From Aurantibacter crassamenti (GTDB taxonomy: Bacteria; Bacteroidota; Bacteroidia; Flavobacteriales; Flavobacteriaceae), in the NCBI RefSeq assembly GCF_016811105.1, contig NZ_JAFBGM010000001.1, forward strand, positions 949,126 to 1,013,125: a stretch of 64,000 nt of DNA, written 5' to 3'. This document shows, one piece after another, positions 8,131-16,381 of the stretch. The stretch's first letter is position 1, and each line of letters begins with the position of its first letter. The notes below the pieces were generated by a model. The model worked only from the letters and a program-made list of their open reading frames with translations. It did not search any database and had not been told where the DNA came from. The translations under genes and the position numbers were made by a program.

Positions 8131-9099
8131 TTAGCAGCAACCACCACCATCATAATGAAAAGTAGAATCACTAATAAAAATGTCATTTTTGCTAAGTGCA
8201 GCTAATGCACCTGCCGTTTTATCGCATACCGCTAAAGGTTGGTTTTTTACCAAAACATGACCTTTATTGTCATCAAAATAGTCTTCACTTCCGTAATAAA
8301 TGGCAGCTTTACCAGTAAATATGCAAGGCCCATCACTTGGCATTGGGTCTTTTATTGCTGCAACTTCAATTGACTCAATATATATTAGTTCATCTGTAGG
8401 ATAATGAACAGGGTCTAAAATGCGATACGGTTTTCGCGCTCTTATTTCTATGGTCCCAAAACCTACATCGGTCAATGCTTTTACGTATTCTTTTATAGAA
8501 AGGCTTCCGCTTAAACAAAGCGCACGCAAGCGGTCATCATTTCGTAAGGTGTCATTCATCGGTTGTTCGCAGGTTGGGTCACTCATAACTAACTTGCCTT
8601 GTGGTTTTAAAACGCGATACATTTCTTCAATAGCTCGTTTTAAATCATCAGCTTTAAAAATATTAAATAAGCAATTTTGCGCAGCAACATCAATACTTTC
8701 GCTTTCGACAGGTAAATTCATGGCATCTCCCTTTTTTAAATCGACAAATTCAGATTTAAACCAGTCATTTTCTTCTTCAGCGATTTTAAAATTCTTTCGG
8801 CTTGCTTCTAACATCTCATCAACCACATCAATACCAACAACACCATTTTTTTGTCGATTGAAATATGCAAATTGCAAAAGTTCCATACCGCCACCAACAC
8901 CAACATATAACATTTTAGGGTTGTTAGATAAGTCTCTGGCGTGTACAGTGCTACCACAGCCATAATTCATCTCTTGCATTATCTGCGGAATTTTCAATCC
9001 TGGTAATTCCCAAATAGGATTGGTGGTACAACATAAGCCAACATCAGGAGTCAATGCCGCTTCTTTATAAAGATTATTTGTAGCTTCTAAATAACTCAT
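8131..9099 (-). CDS. arsM: Arsenosugar-pathway arsenite S-adenosylmethionine methyltransferase ArsM
   Basis: The 322-residue class I methyltransferase has the SAM-binding glycine motif VGVGGGMELLQF (66-77) and the acidic loop GIDVVDEML. It is Cys-rich: Cys23-Cys24, 48, 143, 177, 195, 259, 292 and a terminal GGGCC, consistent with trivalent arsenic binding. ArsM enzymes methylate arsenite to mono- and dimethyl forms. Its place directly after a radical SAM ArsS gene marks the arsenosugar-specific ArsM subfamily. It is the last gene of a four-gene minus-strand operon. The N-terminal CCTTNPIWELPGL segment and Cys tail distinguish it from ordinary menaquinone methyltransferases. Confidence 0.87.
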   Translation of the reverse strand: MSYLEATNNLYKEAALTPDVGLCCTTNPIWELPGLKIPQIMQEMNYGCGSTVHARDLSNNPKMLYVGVGGGMELLQFAYFNRQKNGVVGIDVVDEMLEASRKNFKIAEEENDWFKSEFVDLKKGDAMNLPVESESIDVAAQNCLFNIFKADDLKRAIEEMYRVLKPQGKLVMSDPTCEQPMNDTLRNDDRLRALCLSGSLSIKEYVKALTDVGFGTIEIRARKPYRILDPVHYPTDELIYIESIEVAAIKDPMPSDGPCIFTGKAAIYYGSEDYFDDNKGHVLVKNQPLAVCDKTAGALAALSKNDIFISDSTFHYDGGGCC

Positions 9100-9159
9100 A
9101 ATTATATCTGTTAATTTTTACTTCTCATTTAATTTGAAGATGCTTGTTAAGAATAGAAT

Positions 9160-10215
9160 TTACGTAACTGTACCTTGACAGCTGCTTCCTGCGCCAGCAG
9201 TGCACCCATAACAATGTTGAGAAATAATTATATTTCTATCGTTTAGTACATCTTCATTATAATCTTTAATATGTTTTATACTGCTTGCTACCTTAAGGCC
9301 TAGCATTTGGTTAAAATCGCAATCGTAAAGCCATCCATCCCAACTTATTGAAATTGTATTTGTACACATTACATTTTCAACCGCGGTTGGGTTATATGCT
9401 TCAACCAAAGCGTACATATAGTCTTCGTAATTTTCAGATGCTATTAAATAATCTAAAAATCGTGCTATAGGTAAATTGGTAATCGCAAATAAATTATGAA
9501 AGTCGATATTAAAATCTTCTTTCAAAGCTTTTTTAAAATCGCGCTCCATTGCAGATTGGTCGCCAGGTAAGTATGCCCCTGAAGGATTATATACCAAATC
9601 TAAACGAAGCTCGCTATTTGGCATTCCATACCCTACGGTATTTAATTCTTGTAATGCTTTTATTGATTTGTCAAAAACACCATCACCTCTTTGTTTATCT
9701 GTCTTACCCTTTGTATAGTGGGGCATAGAAGAGATAACATGAATATTATGTTTCTTAAAGAACTCGGGTAAATCATAATATTTTTTGTTCGCCCGAATGA
9801 TGGTTAAGTTTGAGCGCACAATAAAATCTTTTATTCCGGCTTTTGCTGACTCTTCTACAAACCATCTGAAATCAGGATTCATTTCTGGAGCCCCACCAGT
9901 TAAATCTAATGTATGGGCACCTGTATTTCTGATTACCTCAAGACAGAGTTGCATAGTGTCTCTAGTCATAATTTCTTTACGATCAGGCCCAGCGTCAACA
10001 TGACAATGCTCACAAACCTGATTACACATATAACCCACGTTAATTTGAAGTATTTCTAATTTCTTTGGGCGCAATGGAAATTGACCAATGTCAGCAATTT
10101 TATCTTTGAAGTAAGGCAATTCGCCTTCTGCAAAAATGCCTCCATTCAAAATTTCTAATTGCTTGTTATTTATTGCAAGTTCATTGTCTCTTGCTTTCAA
10201 AGATTTTGTTGCCAT
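9160..10215 (-). CDS. arsS: Arsenosugar biosynthesis radical SAM protein ArsS
   Basis: A 351-residue radical SAM enzyme with the 4Fe-4S motif Cys64-x3-Cys68-x2-Cys71 (GYMCNQVCEHCHVDAGPDR), the GGAPE motif (107-111), and a C-terminal Cys-rich region (Cys284, 299, 335, 338, 346, ending CYGCTAGAGSSCQGTVT) for an auxiliary cluster. ArsS attaches the 5'-deoxyadenosyl group to dimethylarsenite, making the arsenosugar precursor. The 'radical SAM/Cys-rich' family sometimes carries selenocysteine; here all positions read as cysteine. It sits between the AhpD-like gene and arsM. Confidence 0.9.
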   Translation of the reverse strand: MATKSLKARDNELAINNKQLEILNGGIFAEGELPYFKDKIADIGQFPLRPKKLEILQINVGYMCNQVCEHCHVDAGPDRKEIMTRDTMQLCLEVIRNTGAHTLDLTGGAPEMNPDFRWFVEESAKAGIKDFIVRSNLTIIRANKKYYDLPEFFKKHNIHVISSMPHYTKGKTDKQRGDGVFDKSIKALQELNTVGYGMPNSELRLDLVYNPSGAYLPGDQSAMERDFKKALKEDFNIDFHNLFAITNLPIARFLDYLIASENYEDYMYALVEAYNPTAVENVMCTNTISISWDGWLYDCDFNQMLGLKVASSIKHIKDYNEDVLNDRNIIISQHCYGCTAGAGSSCQGTVT

Positions 10216-10289
10216 GAATTTTCATTGTGAGTTCTTCATTGTTTGTCGCTAGAAATAGAAAAACAATCAGAAATGCATTAATTGTCAAA

Positions 10290-10625
10290 TTACATTGATA
10301 ACTTATTGTACTTGTTCATCATTTGTACGCCGTGAACAAGAGTGGCGCCACTTTCAATGGCAGCCCCAGCATGTACGGCTTCCATCATTTCTTCTTTAGT
10401 AATGCCTTTTTCTAATCCGTCTTTGGTGTATGCATCAATACAATATGGGCATTTAACAACATGCGCTACTGCAAGTGCAATTAATGATTTTTCGCGAGCA
10501 GAAAGTGCTCCTTCTTCAAACACTTTACCATAGTATTCAAAAAATTTAGTACCGAGCTCTTCGCTCCATTCTGTGATTTTTCCGAATTTTCGCAAATCGG
10601 CAGCATCATAATATGGGTTTGCCAT
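10290..10625 (-). CDS. AhpD-like peroxidase of the arsenosugar cluster
   Basis: The 111-residue protein belongs to the carboxymuconolactone decarboxylase/AhpD superfamily: EKSLIALAVAHVVKCPYCID has the redox Cys59-x2-Cys62 pair preceded by the conserved His. A dedicated subfamily of this fold is encoded next to arsS and arsM. It may reduce peroxides or keep the arsenic substrate trivalent; the exact role is inferred. The gene follows the DUF2064 glycosyltransferase by about 80 bases, and that gap contains an inverted repeat (10658-10678). Confidence 0.85.
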   Translation of the reverse strand: MANPYYDAADLRKFGKITEWSEELGTKFFEYYGKVFEEGALSAREKSLIALAVAHVVKCPYCIDAYTKDGLEKGITKEEMMEAVHAGAAIESGATLVHGVQMMNKYNKLSM

Positions 10626-10657
10626 TTTATTATGTTTAAAAATTGATAAATAGAGAG

Positions 10658-10678
10658 ATTATACCGAATAGGTATAAT
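10658..10678. promoter_or_regulatory. Inverted repeat upstream of the AhpD-like gene
   Basis: ATTATACC-GAATA-GGTATAAT has perfect 8-base arms with a 5-base spacer. It lies 33-53 bases upstream of the AhpD-like start codon, inside the arsenosugar operon. No T-run follows on either strand, so an operator for an internal promoter is more likely than a terminator. It does not resemble the tetR operator. Confidence 0.4.
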
Positions 10679-10704
10679 TAATGTGAAAATGTATTTTTAA
10701 TTAT

Positions 10705-11391
10705 CTATTGAACGGGAGATCCCTTGTTCAATGTTGGGGTAGAAGAAAGTTGTTCGTCAATGATATCAACAAAAAGATACTTGCTAATAGTGTAGTCAAA
10801 AATATCTTTCGCTATATCATGAAGCCTTTTTGAACAGGAGTTGTCTTGGCTTATAAAAATCTTAAGATCATAAAGACAATCAATATCAAATAAAGTAGAG
10901 AAAACACTGTATTTTCTATCTTTAGCTTCCAATATTTTTTGAATTTCACGAACTATTTTGGGTGTTTGCCAAGATAAATTTTCAAATTTCTCTCGGTCAA
11001 AGTTTGAACGGTGTATTCCTAAAAGATAAAACCCTCCGTCAACTGAAGGTCCTATTATGGTGTTATTCTTTGTTAATTGAAGGGCTGCGTCTTTAATAAT
11101 TGTTTCATTCAACCTAGGGCTGTCGTTACCAATAGTAATGACATTATCATAACCATTATTGAAAACGCTTTCAACGGCGTGGCTAAATCGTTCCCCAAAG
11201 GTATCACCATGTTGGTTTTCCCCGTTTATAAAAAAATACGGTAAACCGGTATTTTGAACCTTTATTAAGAAGTGTTCATTAAGTGCATCAAAAAGTTTTG
11301 CACCACCAGAAATATTCTTTTTAATCGCATCTTCTTGAGAAGACCGAGAAAAAATTAAAATGGCGGTTGATTGCACTAATTTCTGACTCAT
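10705..11391 (-). CDS. Arsenosugar biosynthesis glycosyltransferase (DUF2064)
   Basis: The 228-residue protein has the DUF2064/CofC-like nucleotidyl-glycosyltransferase core: GNDSPRL (the metal-binding Asp region) and GPSVDGGFYLLG. A subfamily of DUF2064 accompanies arsS and arsM and is thought to add the sugar aglycone or otherwise process the ribose of arsenosugars; its activity has not, to my knowledge, been settled. It is the first gene of the operon, with 237 bases upstream that contain its promoter but no strong consensus. The C-terminal 20 residues are not conserved-looking. Confidence 0.82.
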   Translation of the reverse strand: MSQKLVQSTAILIFSRSSQEDAIKKNISGGAKLFDALNEHFLIKVQNTGLPYFFINGENQHGDTFGERFSHAVESVFNNGYDNVITIGNDSPRLNETIIKDAALQLTKNNTIIGPSVDGGFYLLGIHRSNFDREKFENLSWQTPKIVREIQKILEAKDRKYSVFSTLFDIDCLYDLKIFISQDNSCSKRLHDIAKDIFDYTISKYLFVDIIDEQLSSTPTLNKGSPVQ

Positions 11392-11628
11392 TAAACTAAT
11401 TGTTGTGATAAAAATACGACAAAATATGTTTAATTGGCAGTATTATTTTGACTGAACTAAATTACATCTGACTTTTAATGAAGCAAAAAACTATATCGTT
11501 ATAGTTTGGTAATGAGTCTATTCAGCTTTTAAATTGAAAAAATAACTAAAATAGTCTCATCAGTTAGTTTGCTTTTGCTAAAGTTGTGAGTTGTGGTATA
11601 AGTCTATTGAAACCGATCAATAATAAGA

Positions 11629-12678
11629 TTATACATCATCATAATCTATCTTAACAGATGGAGTAATAGCATGAGCTTGACATGTTAAAATTAAACCCTC
11701 AGCAATTTCACTGTCGGTTAATATTTGATTCTTGACCATTTCTACTTTTCCTTCAGTAACTCGAGCAATGCAACTACTACAAACCCCACCTTGACAAGAA
11801 TATGGTGCATCAATATTTTCTTTAAGAACGGCATCTAGAACAATTGCCTTTTTATCCATAGAAAAATTGAATTCCTCGTCATCAAGAACAATAGTGATAT
11901 CGGTTTTGCCGTCGACACTTTTAGGAAGTTCTTCTAAGATTTCAGTACTAGTGAACAATTCAAAATGAATTTTATCTTCATGAACTTCATTTTCTTTTAA
12001 AGTGTCTGAAACTAGGTTGATCATGGCTTCAGGACCACAAAGATAATAACCATCAAAATTGATGTCTTTATGCTTGTTTTTCAAAGCATAATTCACTGTA
12101 GATACATCTATGCGGCCAAACAATGAATCTTCTTCACGGGTTTGGCTGTTGGTGAAATAAATAAAAAACCGATTAGAATATTCTAATTGTAATTTTACCA
12201 AATCAGTATAAAACATAGTGTCTTCACTAGATTTATTACCGTAAACTAAAACAAATTTATTACTGGGGTTGCTATTTAAAACACTCTTAGCAATACTCAT
12301 TATGGGCGTAATACCACTTCCGGCAGCAAAAGCAGCAATATTTGTTTTATTAGAATTTGGGCTAAATACAAATCGCCCTTCAGGTGGCATAAGTTCAAGT
12401 ACATCTCCAGCCTTTAATTTGGTGTTGGCAAAATCTGAAAATCCACCTTTATCTACCTTTTTTACGCCGATTGTGATACAGTCCTTTTTTGGCGAAGAGC
12501 TAATTGAATAAGCGCGTCTTAATTCTTTGCCCTTGATTTCCTTTTTTATGGTGATGTATTGCCCAGGAATAAAATCAAAGGTTTGCAATAAATCTTTAGG
12601 AATCTCAAATGTGATTGCAACAGAACTTGTTGTCAAAGGTTTTATGTGCTTAATGCTAAGCGAATGAAATTGAGCCAT
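11629..12678 (-). CDS. Ferredoxin-reductase-like flavoprotein with C-terminal 2Fe-2S domain (PaaE-like)
   Basis: A 349-residue electron-transfer protein in the order FAD domain, NAD(P) domain, plant-type ferredoxin. The FAD motif is RRAYSISSSP (about 53-62), the nucleotide region begins AAGSGITPIMSI, and the C-terminal cluster ligands are in CQGGVCSSCIAR plus a later LTCQAH. This is the layout of phenylacetyl-CoA epoxidase reductase PaaE, but no paa genes are nearby, so it probably reduces another oxygenase or desaturase. It stands alone with its own promoter (12702-12709). Confidence 0.88.
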   Translation of the reverse strand: MAQFHSLSIKHIKPLTTSSVAITFEIPKDLLQTFDFIPGQYITIKKEIKGKELRRAYSISSSPKKDCITIGVKKVDKGGFSDFANTKLKAGDVLELMPPEGRFVFSPNSNKTNIAAFAAGSGITPIMSIAKSVLNSNPSNKFVLVYGNKSSEDTMFYTDLVKLQLEYSNRFFIYFTNSQTREEDSLFGRIDVSTVNYALKNKHKDINFDGYYLCGPEAMINLVSDTLKENEVHEDKIHFELFTSTEILEELPKSVDGKTDITIVLDDEEFNFSMDKKAIVLDAVLKENIDAPYSCQGGVCSSCIARVTEGKVEMVKNQILTDSEIAEGLILTCQAHAITPSVKIDYDDV

Positions 12679-12701
12679 TACTATTATTTAAAAACGGATT
12701 G

Positions 12702-12709
12702 CAAAAATA
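12702..12709 (-). promoter_or_regulatory. Probable -7 element for the PaaE-like reductase gene
   Basis: On the minus strand the sequence reads TATTTTTG, a TAnnTTTG match, 24-31 bases upstream of the start codon. The -33 element is not clear. Confidence 0.4.
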
Positions 12710-12888
12710 GGCATTGAAAACACGAATTAAAATTGGAAATGAAGAAATAATACCCTCAATGCGCAGAAATTCGCCTGTTTGCATGGAAATTTACAAGTAA
12801 TGTGAAAAAAAGTTTTAAAATTGTCTTGCTATTTGTTTCGGTTACGTCATAAGGGCAAAACATATTATTAATTTAAAAACATTAAGAC

Positions 12889-13236
12889 ATGAAAGATTTT
12901 ATGATGATTTTTATTGGAGCCGATTATCAAGAGTTAGGCCTTTCGCCAGAGCAATTGCAAGAGCGTATGGGTAAATGGTTTACTTGGAATGAGAAAATGG
13001 CTGCGCAAGGCATTGTTAAAGGAGGCGATGCATTAGTACCAACTGTAAAACGGGTTATTGGTAAGGACAGAACTGTAAGCGATGGACCTTTTGCTGATAG
13101 TAAAGAGTTAATTGGCGGTTACTATATTGTTTCAGCTGAAAGTGCAGCTGCAGTAGTAGAAATTGCACAAGATTATCCAGATTATGATTTGGGTGGTACT
13201 GTTGAAATACGTGAAGTAATGGTGTTTAACAAATAG
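12889..13236 (+). CDS. YCII/DGPF domain protein
   Basis: The 115-residue protein has the YCII-related fold with the motif SDGPFADSKELIGGYYI (about 65-81), hence the name DGPF. These small dimeric proteins of unknown biochemistry are encoded beside ECF42 sigma factors, as here: the sigma gene starts 4 bases after this stop. The pair is thus a recognised module in which the DGPF protein is the usual target or partner of the sigma factor. Confidence 0.88.
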   Translation: MKDFMMIFIGADYQELGLSPEQLQERMGKWFTWNEKMAAQGIVKGGDALVPTVKRVIGKDRTVSDGPFADSKELIGGYYIVSAESAAAVVEIAQDYPDYDLGGTVEIREVMVFNK

Positions 13237-13240
13237 ATTA

Positions 13241-14485
13241 ATGCAACATAAAATTATCGACCATCTTTTCAGGCATCATTATGGAAAGATGGTTGCTATT
13301 TTAACCCGATTTTTTGGATTAGCACATATTGAAACAATAGAAGATGCTGTTCAAGACACATTTATAAAAGCTACTTTGCAATGGAGAAATCAACGTCCTG
13401 ATAATCCTGAAGCATGGCTAACTAAAGTAGCAAAGAATAGAACTATAGATTTGTTGCGTAGTTTAAAATCTGAAAAAAATCGACATCAACAAGTAAGTGC
13501 CGGTACTGTTTCAATTCCCATTAGCGATTTATTTTTAGACCACGAGATAGAAGACAGTCAGTTACGAATGATTTTCGTGGCATGTCATCCCAGTTTAAAA
13601 CCACAAGAACAAATAGCATTTGCCTTAAAAACAATTTCCGGTTTTAGCACCAAAGAAATTGCTGCAGCATTATTAACGCGTGAAGACGCAATTACAAAAA
13701 GACTACAGCGTGCTAGAGCGGCAATTGTTGCTAATAATATTCAATTTGAGTTTCCAGCTCCGCACGAATTACAAATTCGACTTACAAGGGTAATGGAGGT
13801 AATTTATTTAACTTTTAACGAAGGCTTTCATTCAACAAATGCTGATAACTTGATTCGCGAAGACTTATGTGGTGAAGCAATTCGATTGAGTAAATTGTTG
13901 TTAAAAAAGGAAAAGTTTAGGTCAGGTAGTATGTATGCACTTTTTGCGTTGATGTGTTTTCATGCAGCGCGATTAGAGAGTAAAACTAATAGTGATAACG
14001 AGATTGTTGATATTAGAAATCAGGATCGAAATAAATGGCATGTACCTATGATAGAATTAGCTAAAAATGCATTAACCAAATCTGCTGAATATAAAGATGT
14101 TTCAATATATCATTTTGAAGCCACCATCGCTTTTGAGCACGTAAAAGCAGTGACTTTTGAAGATACCAATTGGAATATTATTTTGCATTGTTACAATAAA
14201 TTATATGAAATACAACCCAGTGACTTTGCGCTTTTAAATAAAGCAATAGTCACAATACAATTGAATAAACTAAACGATGCCAAAGATATATTAGAGAGCA
14301 TCAAATACGACAAGCTTGGGCAACGGCAGTATTTGTATTACGGATGTTATGCAGAATATTATGCAAAAATGGGAGCTATGCCAGCTGCAATAGCTTTCTA
14401 CGAAAAAGCCATAACTAAAACTTCAAATGCCTTAGAAAAGGCGTATCTGCTTAAAAAGAAAAATCTTTTACAGGCTTCAAATTGA
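13241..14485 (+). CDS. ECF42-type RNA polymerase sigma factor with long C-terminal extension
   Basis: A 414-residue sigma-70 family protein. Region 2 includes IEDAVQDTFIKATLQW and PEAWLTKVAKNRTIDLLR; region 4 includes LKTISGFSTKEIAAALL and TKRLQRARAAI. After about residue 180 comes a helical TPR-like extension of some 230 residues, a hallmark of the ECF42 group, which has no classical anti-sigma factor and is instead controlled by this extension. The DGPF gene immediately upstream supports the group. The inducing signal is unknown. A 48-bp palindrome begins at the base after its stop. Confidence 0.88.
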   Translation: MQHKIIDHLFRHHYGKMVAILTRFFGLAHIETIEDAVQDTFIKATLQWRNQRPDNPEAWLTKVAKNRTIDLLRSLKSEKNRHQQVSAGTVSIPISDLFLDHEIEDSQLRMIFVACHPSLKPQEQIAFALKTISGFSTKEIAAALLTREDAITKRLQRARAAIVANNIQFEFPAPHELQIRLTRVMEVIYLTFNEGFHSTNADNLIREDLCGEAIRLSKLLLKKEKFRSGSMYALFALMCFHAARLESKTNSDNEIVDIRNQDRNKWHVPMIELAKNALTKSAEYKDVSIYHFEATIAFEHVKAVTFEDTNWNIILHCYNKLYEIQPSDFALLNKAIVTIQLNKLNDAKDILESIKYDKLGQRQYLYYGCYAEYYAKMGAMPAAIAFYEKAITKTSNALEKAYLLKKKNLLQASN

Positions 14486-14533
14486 AAATATATGCATAAA
14501 ATTCTTATGCATAAGAATTTTATGCATATATTT
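14486..14533. repeat. Perfect 48-bp palindrome with three TATGCATA units
   Basis: Bases 14486-14509 are the exact reverse complement of 14510-14533, with no spacer. TATGCATA occurs at 14491, 14506 and 14521, a 15-base period. It directly follows the ECF42 stop codon. As RNA it would fold into a long AU-rich hairpin followed by TATTTC, a weak terminator; as DNA it could be a cruciform or a protein-binding array. Confidence 0.85.
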
Positions 14534-14635
14534 ATTTCATCAGATTGTTCAATTTGTCTGTTCAAGCGCAGTCAAAAACAATTTTTTGTAAATAAAAATA
14601 TCGCTTCCGCGAGATAAAAAACAAGTATTTTTTTA

Positions 14636-14974
14636 ATGGCAAACTCAAAGTTATATAAAGGAAGTCTGAACACTATCATTTTAAAACTGTTAGAAGAACA
14701 GGGTAAAATGTACGGTTATGAGATTACCCAAAAAGTAAAGGATTTAACCAAAGGTGAGCTAAATATTACAGAAGGAGCTTTGTACCCGGCTTTACATAAA
14801 TTAGAGGCAGAAGGTTTGCTTGATGTTGAGGTTGCTAAGGTTGATAATCGCTTGCGCAAATATTATAAATTGACTGAAGCAGGTGAAAAAGAAACTGTAA
14901 ATCGTTTGGCAGAGCTCGAAGAATTTATTCGCAGTATGCAACAATTGGTAAACCCAAACTGGAGTATTAAGTAA
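14636..14974 (+). CDS. PadR family transcriptional regulator
   Basis: The 112-residue winged-helix protein has the PadR pattern: MYGYEITQKVKDLT, then LNITEGALYPALHKLEAEGL (recognition helix) and the DNRLRKYYKLTEAG wing. It heads an apparent operon with two membrane proteins and an ABC exporter (5-base and overlapping spacing), the usual arrangement for PadR-controlled efflux or envelope-stress pumps. It presumably represses its own operon; the upstream 100 bases include the GC-containing near-repeat TATCGCTTCCGCGAGATA at 14600-14617. Confidence 0.9.
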   Translation: MANSKLYKGSLNTIILKLLEEQGKMYGYEITQKVKDLTKGELNITEGALYPALHKLEAEGLLDVEVAKVDNRLRKYYKLTEAGEKETVNRLAELEEFIRSMQQLVNPNWSIK

Positions 14975-14979
14975 GTACT

Positions 14980-15627
14980 ATGAAGCTAACCAAAGAAGAC
15001 ATATTAAATATAGACAAGTATTTGATTAAAAAAGGAATCAAGTATATCGATATACGCTATGAGTTAATTGACCATTTGGTTACCGAATATCAATCAATGG
15101 AACATTATCCTGATCTTGAATCTTTTCTTAGAAAAAGAACAGCTTGGTGTAGAGTAATTGCAGAAAAAAGAGCAAATTCAATTCATTGGGGTTATCAGAA
15201 ATCATTATTAAAAAGGGTCTTGTCTTTTTTTAAAACGCCACCCTTTTATGGAGTGTTACTTGTATGGCTTTCAATTCTCATTTCTATAAAAGCAGAATAT
15301 GGTTCTGTACTAATGAACAATAGTATGTTCTGGGTTTTTATTGGAGTTGTGCTATTTCAATATGTAGATATGATTTTTTGGGGCATACGGTCAAAAAAAG
15401 AAAGTAAGATGCTTTCTATTTCCACATTAATTAATATTTATAGTCTGCCAAATATTTTTATGTATGTTGTTGGAATTTTAGAATCAATATTTCAGACCCA
15501 TCCGAATTGCGCAACATTGTACTTTACAATTGCCTTAATAGTTAATATCGCTGCATTAATCGAAGTTCAAACAAAACGTAAAAGAGGTCTAAAGGAGTAT
15601 GAATTTTTAAAATCTTCAATGGTATGA
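14980..15627 (+). CDS. Membrane protein with N-terminal YxELxDHL domain (copy 1)
   Basis: A 215-residue protein with a soluble helical N-terminus of about 75 residues (MKLTKEDILNIDKYLIKKG, then RYELIDHLVTEY) and four hydrophobic segments from about residue 90. It is clearly related to the next gene: both start MKLT, share the 'ELxDHL' helix and the N-domain/membrane-helix layout. The N-terminal helix is shared with small PadR-associated membrane proteins, and is likely cytoplasmic. Function unknown; a role in the neighbouring PadR/ABC system is inferred. Confidence 0.75.
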   Translation: MKLTKEDILNIDKYLIKKGIKYIDIRYELIDHLVTEYQSMEHYPDLESFLRKRTAWCRVIAEKRANSIHWGYQKSLLKRVLSFFKTPPFYGVLLVWLSILISIKAEYGSVLMNNSMFWVFIGVVLFQYVDMIFWGIRSKKESKMLSISTLINIYSLPNIFMYVVGILESIFQTHPNCATLYFTIALIVNIAALIEVQTKRKRGLKEYEFLKSSMV

Positions 15628-16325
15628 AACTAACCGCCGACCAAATAGAAGATTTGTTTGTTTTTGTTCGAAAACATTATGTAGAACATTATGATTTACA
15701 AACTGAGTTGGTAGATCATTTGGCAAATGGCATTGAGGAGCAATGGCAAAAATACCCTGAGCGTAGCTATAAAGAAGCACAATTACGTGAATTTAAAAAA
15801 TTTGGAGTTTTTGGTTTTGCTGACGTTATTAAAAAGCGCTCATGGGCTATGGAAAAGCGGTATTGGAAACTTATTTTTCGTTTTTACAAAGACTACTTTA
15901 AACTTCCAAAAGTGCTACTTTTAGCTGGAGGTATTTTCATTGTATTTAATGTGCTTCAATTAATTTCAACAGCGTATAAAATGTATTTTGTTTTGGGGGT
16001 TTTACTGGTAAGTGCTTCAGTAATGCTAATTAAAGCGTTAGTTAATAAAAAGAAATATCGCGCAAAAATAGGTATACATAAAAGATGCATGCTAGAAGAA
16101 AAAATATTTCAATATGGAGATGCTTTGCAGTTTATTATTATTCCTGTTCACTTTTTAAACGCATTTCCAACAAAAGGAATTTGGCTAGATAATGTATATG
16201 TTCAATTTGCTTTAGCTGTTTTTATAATTTGTTATTTGGCTCTGTGCTTTATAATGGTTTATATCATCCCTCAAAAAGTAGAAGAACTTTTAAAAGAAAC
16301 TTACCCCGAATATAAAATTGCTTAA
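15624..16325 (+). CDS. Membrane protein with N-terminal YxELxDHL domain (copy 2)
   Basis: The 233-residue protein overlaps the preceding gene by four bases (ATGA). It has the same layout: a helical N-domain (MKLTADQIEDLFVFVRKHY, LQTELVDHLANGIEE) followed by about four membrane segments. Sequence divergence from copy 1 is high, so the duplication is old. Together with PadR, DUF5687 and the ATPase it makes a five-gene module. No catalytic motif is seen. Confidence 0.75.
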   Translation: MKLTADQIEDLFVFVRKHYVEHYDLQTELVDHLANGIEEQWQKYPERSYKEAQLREFKKFGVFGFADVIKKRSWAMEKRYWKLIFRFYKDYFKLPKVLLLAGGIFIVFNVLQLISTAYKMYFVLGVLLVSASVMLIKALVNKKKYRAKIGIHKRCMLEEKIFQYGDALQFIIIPVHFLNAFPTKGIWLDNVYVQFALAVFIICYLALCFIMVYIIPQKVEELLKETYPEYKIA

Positions 16326-16381
16326 ACCTGTAACAATTATAAAGTAGCCTACACTAACATCAGTATAAAGAGCCAATCACT

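Noticed and set aside
8420-8965. Long plus-strand frame of 181 codons opposite arsM
   Set aside because: It is the exact antisense of the conserved ArsM reading frame and has a skewed Ser/Ile/Phe composition with no family motif.
14486-14533. TATGCATA repeats considered as a CRISPR array or tandem repeat
   Set aside because: Only three 8-base units at 15-base spacing with no spacer diversity and no cas genes; it is a single palindrome.
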